The translations under genes and the position numbers were made by a program. Of a stretch of 7,657 nucleotides of DNA, positions 5,849 through 7,657 are shown in pieces. Origin of the DNA: CAYQEC01 sp964569015 (lineage in GTDB: Bacteria > Actinomycetota > Acidimicrobiia > Spongiisociales > UBA5794); NCBI GenBank assembly GCA_964569015.1, contig CAZMSN010000073.1, positions 1 to 7,657 of the forward strand. Direction: 5' to 3'. The notes below the pieces were generated by a model. It saw nothing but the letters and a program-made list of their open reading frames with translations, was not told where the DNA came from and ran no database searches. The stretch's first letter is position 1. Every line of letters begins with the position of its first letter.

Positions 5849-6052
5849 CTATCCCGCAGCCAGGGTGCCAGCCAGGTCGCCGTCGGTGTATGTCGCGGCG
5901 TCGTACTTGCCGCGGACGTCGTCGCCGATGGCGGTGCCGCCGAAGGAGAAGTCGTAGCTCGCGCCCGCCTCGAGATCCGGGGACGAGAAGACGATCGACC
6001 CGTAGTCCTTGGACGATTCGAAGGTGAGCACTGAGTCGCCGTCGCCGTGGGT
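5849..6052 (-). pseudogene. C-terminal stub of a carbohydrate-binding-domain-type secreted protein
   Basis: On the minus strand 6052-5849 encodes THGDGDSVLTFESSKDYGSI, then VFSSPDLEAGASYDFSFGG and a Gly/Tyr/Thr-rich tail ending GTLAAG. This resembles the extreme C-terminus of large secreted proteins annotated as carbohydrate-binding-domain-containing. Those end with a (DADG)-x-V-x-(S/T)F-x-(S/P)-x-K-x-(F/Y)-x-S(I/V)V-x-SSP-x-L-x-x-G-x-(T/S)Y segment and a short Gly-rich strand. In this frame the sequence upstream turns into Arg/Pro-rich text without a signal peptide or ribosome-binding site, so the bulk of the gene is missing. I read it as the end of a deleted gene, cut near the present sufB promoter. 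The family match is from memory of the motif. Confidence 0.55.
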
Positions 6053-6138
6053 GTCAGCCTCAGCTCGACGAGGGCGGGATTGCGGCGGCCGGAGATGTCT
6101 CGACCGCGGCGCTGCGTCACGACGTTCAGGCTGCGTTG

Positions 6139-6154
6139 ACAATCTCGATAGTGT
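6139..6154. promoter_or_regulatory. Imperfect palindrome upstream of sufB, possible operator
   Basis: ACAATCTCGATAGTGT is a 16-bp imperfect palindrome centred on TCGA; 12 of 16 positions match its own reverse complement. It begins inside a TTGACA (6136-6141) and ends 23 bp before the sufB ATG. SUF operons are commonly controlled by an iron-sulfur repressor such as SufR or an Rrf2-family protein, so an operator here would make sense. No regulator gene is visible, and the site matches no consensus I can recall exactly. A TAGTGT at 6149-6154 could be a -10, but it is only 7 bp from the TTGACA, so the promoter is not resolved. Confidence 0.35.
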
Positions 6155-6177
6155 GGAGAGCCGGCTACGGAGACACG

Positions 6178-7587
6178 ATGGACGACGCCTCTTTGGACAT
6201 CAGAGCACCGGGGCTGGGTTGGCGCGACCAGCTCGAATACGTGTACGCCTCAGATCGGGGGCTCGACGAACAGCACATTCGTGACCTCTCCATCCGTAAA
6301 GGCGAGTCGACCGATGTCCTCGAACGCCGCCTGCGTGCCTTCCACGCCTTTCAGCGACTGCCCCTCCCGACGTGGGGTGGAGGCGGCGATCTGGAGAACA
6401 TCGATTTCGACGACCTTCGCTACTACATGCGTCCCACCCAGGCGCAAGTGAGCGACTGGAGCGAGGTCCCGCTCGTCATCAAAGGCACCTTCGAGCGATT
6501 GGCCGTCCCGCAAGGTGAGCAGACATTCCTCGGCGGCGTGAACGCCCAATACGACTCGGAGGTCATCTATCACCGTAATCGAGCCGAGCTCGACCGTCTC
6601 GGGGTGATCTTCACCGACATGGATACCGCGGTGCGGGAGCATTGGGACCTCGTCGGGCGCTACCTGGGCACGGTGGTTCCCTTCGACGACAACAAGTTCG
6701 CGGCCCTCAACTCGGCCGTGTGGTCGGGCGGATCCTTCCTCTACGTGCCCGAGGGAGTGCGCCTCGAGCGCCCTCTCCAGGCCTACTTCCGCATGAACGC
6801 CGAGGGGCTCGGCCAGTTCGAGAGGACACTTGTGGTCGTCGGAGAAGGGGGCTTCGCTCACTACATCGACAGTTGCTCAGCGGCCTCGTGGCCTTCGGCA
6901 TCACTCCACGCCGGCGTCATGGAGATCGTGGTCGAGCGTGGCGCCCGTTGCCGTGTCACCGGTCTCCAGAACTGGTCGAAGAACGTCTACAACATCGTCA
7001 CCAGACGGGCGGTCGCCCACGAGAACGCAACCATGGAATGGACCGACGGCAACGTGGGCGCACGGCTCACCATGAGCTACCCGTCGGTGCTGCTCAGCGG
7101 ACCCGGCGCCCACGGTGAGGTCCTCTCGATCGGCTACGCAGGCCGGGGCCAATACCAGGACACGGGCGCCAAGATGCTCCACCTCGCTCCCGGTACCACC
7201 TCGCTGGTCACGTCGAAGGCAATCTGCCGAGACGGTGGGCGGGCCGGATACCGAGGACTGATCCACGTGGATTCCGGCGCCGGGGACTCCCGCTCCTTCG
7301 TGCGCTGCGACTCGCTGATCCTCGACACGATGTCGCGCGCAGACACCCATCCAACGATCGAGGTCGACGAAGCCGACGCCCGCGTCGGTCACGAGGCGAC
7401 GGTCTCGCGCATCGACGAGAACCAGCTCTTCTACATGATGAGCCGAGGCCTCAACGAAGAAGAGGCAACATCCATGCTCATCGCAGGGTTCATCGAGCCC
7501 ATCCTCCGTGAGCTCCCGCTCGCCTGCGCCGATGAGATCAATCGCCTCATCACCCTAAACATGGCTGCCGCCGGCGCCGTCGGCTGA
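6178..7587 (+). CDS. sufB: Fe-S cluster assembly protein SufB
   Basis: 469 residues, a full-length SufB. SufB is the scaffold subunit of the SufBCD complex, where clusters are built from persulfide sulfur delivered by SufS with SufU or SufE, driven by the SufC ATPase; it acts in the cytoplasm. ATG 6178 is chosen because GGAG lies 5 nt upstream. By motif, YFRMN gives Arg205 and Asn207, YIDSC gives Cys233, QNW gives Gln264 and Trp266, and RCDSL gives Cys377. By my recollection these match E. coli Arg226, Asn228, Cys254, Gln285, Trp287 and probably Cys405. The position of E. coli Lys303, in VTKRA, is Arg276 here (VTRRA), and the usual EGC(S/T)AP is DSCSAA. There is no intein, unlike the mycobacterial gene. 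The usual upstream sufR is absent. The remaining 70 bp (7588-7657) contain no ATG, GTG or TTG, so sufD or another gene must begin beyond the window. Confidence 0.95.
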   Translation: MDDASLDIRAPGLGWRDQLEYVYASDRGLDEQHIRDLSIRKGESTDVLERRLRAFHAFQRLPLPTWGGGGDLENIDFDDLRYYMRPTQAQVSDWSEVPLVIKGTFERLAVPQGEQTFLGGVNAQYDSEVIYHRNRAELDRLGVIFTDMDTAVREHWDLVGRYLGTVVPFDDNKFAALNSAVWSGGSFLYVPEGVRLERPLQAYFRMNAEGLGQFERTLVVVGEGGFAHYIDSCSAASWPSASLHAGVMEIVVERGARCRVTGLQNWSKNVYNIVTRRAVAHENATMEWTDGNVGARLTMSYPSVLLSGPGAHGEVLSIGYAGRGQYQDTGAKMLHLAPGTTSLVTSKAICRDGGRAGYRGLIHVDSGAGDSRSFVRCDSLILDTMSRADTHPTIEVDEADARVGHEATVSRIDENQLFYMMSRGLNEEEATSMLIAGFIEPILRELPLACADEINRLITLNMAAAGAVG

Positions 7588-7657
7588 CCGGCGCACGCGG
7601 AGCGTCACGGAGACGCCAGCGGGGCTTCAGCCGAGGGCAGCAGACCGGGCAGCCAGC

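Noticed and set aside
7588..7657. Start of sufD after sufB
   Set aside because: SUF operons often continue with sufD, but these 70 bases contain no ATG, GTG or TTG on the plus strand, so no start can be supported.

Overview
The window is high-GC DNA with GC-rich third codon positions, GTG starts and several lipoproteins whose signal peptides end in a clear lipobox. It carries Thr/Glu surface linkers and a SufB of actinobacterial type. This suggests an actinobacterium, perhaps of the Acidimicrobiia; that placement is inference from style and not from a marker gene. Most of the window is envelope-protein genes mixed with decaying gene fragments. I see no CRISPR array, insertion sequence, tRNA or rRNA.

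Left part. Positions 1-275 (minus) hold the N-terminus of a beta-class DNA methyltransferase running off the left edge, with a small inverted repeat just upstream. Positions 276-716 hold no intact gene, but 546-635 encodes what looks like the C-terminal end of a VapC/PIN-type toxin. Next comes a plus-strand single-pass membrane protein (717-1583) with a Thr-rich stalk and two copies of an extracytoplasmic domain, then a small hypothetical protein (1790-1972).

Middle. Three lipoprotein genes lie on the minus strand. Lipoprotein A (2424-2978) is followed 31 bp later by a small lipoprotein gene (2059-2392) broken by a frameshift in a GGC run right after its lipobox. Lipoprotein B (3238-4218) lies upstream of A. 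A and B share promoter, untranslated leader and signal-peptide DNA base for base, but their mature parts are unrelated. At the position of A's ATG, gene B has ACG.

Right part. A secreted or membrane-anchored pentapeptide-repeat protein (4421-5521) is followed at once by a run of strong hairpins (about 5544-5756). Two of these have C(UUCG)G loops and one has a GAAA loop, with G-U wobbles that favour the plus strand, and an extended -10 motif overlaps the preceding stop codon. This is the best candidate for an undescribed element, a structured RNA. Beyond it, on the minus strand, is the C-terminal stub of a carbohydrate-binding-type protein (5849-6052). The window ends with a complete sufB (6178-7587), part of the SUF iron-sulfur cluster scaffold, preceded by an imperfect palindrome that could be an operator.

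The genes do not form one pathway. SufB is housekeeping and the methyltransferase is probably an accessory gene. The rest are surface proteins of unknown role. The concentration of fragments (PIN, carbohydrate-binding stub, frameshifted lipoprotein, duplicated leader) points to a region with a history of rearrangement and gene loss.
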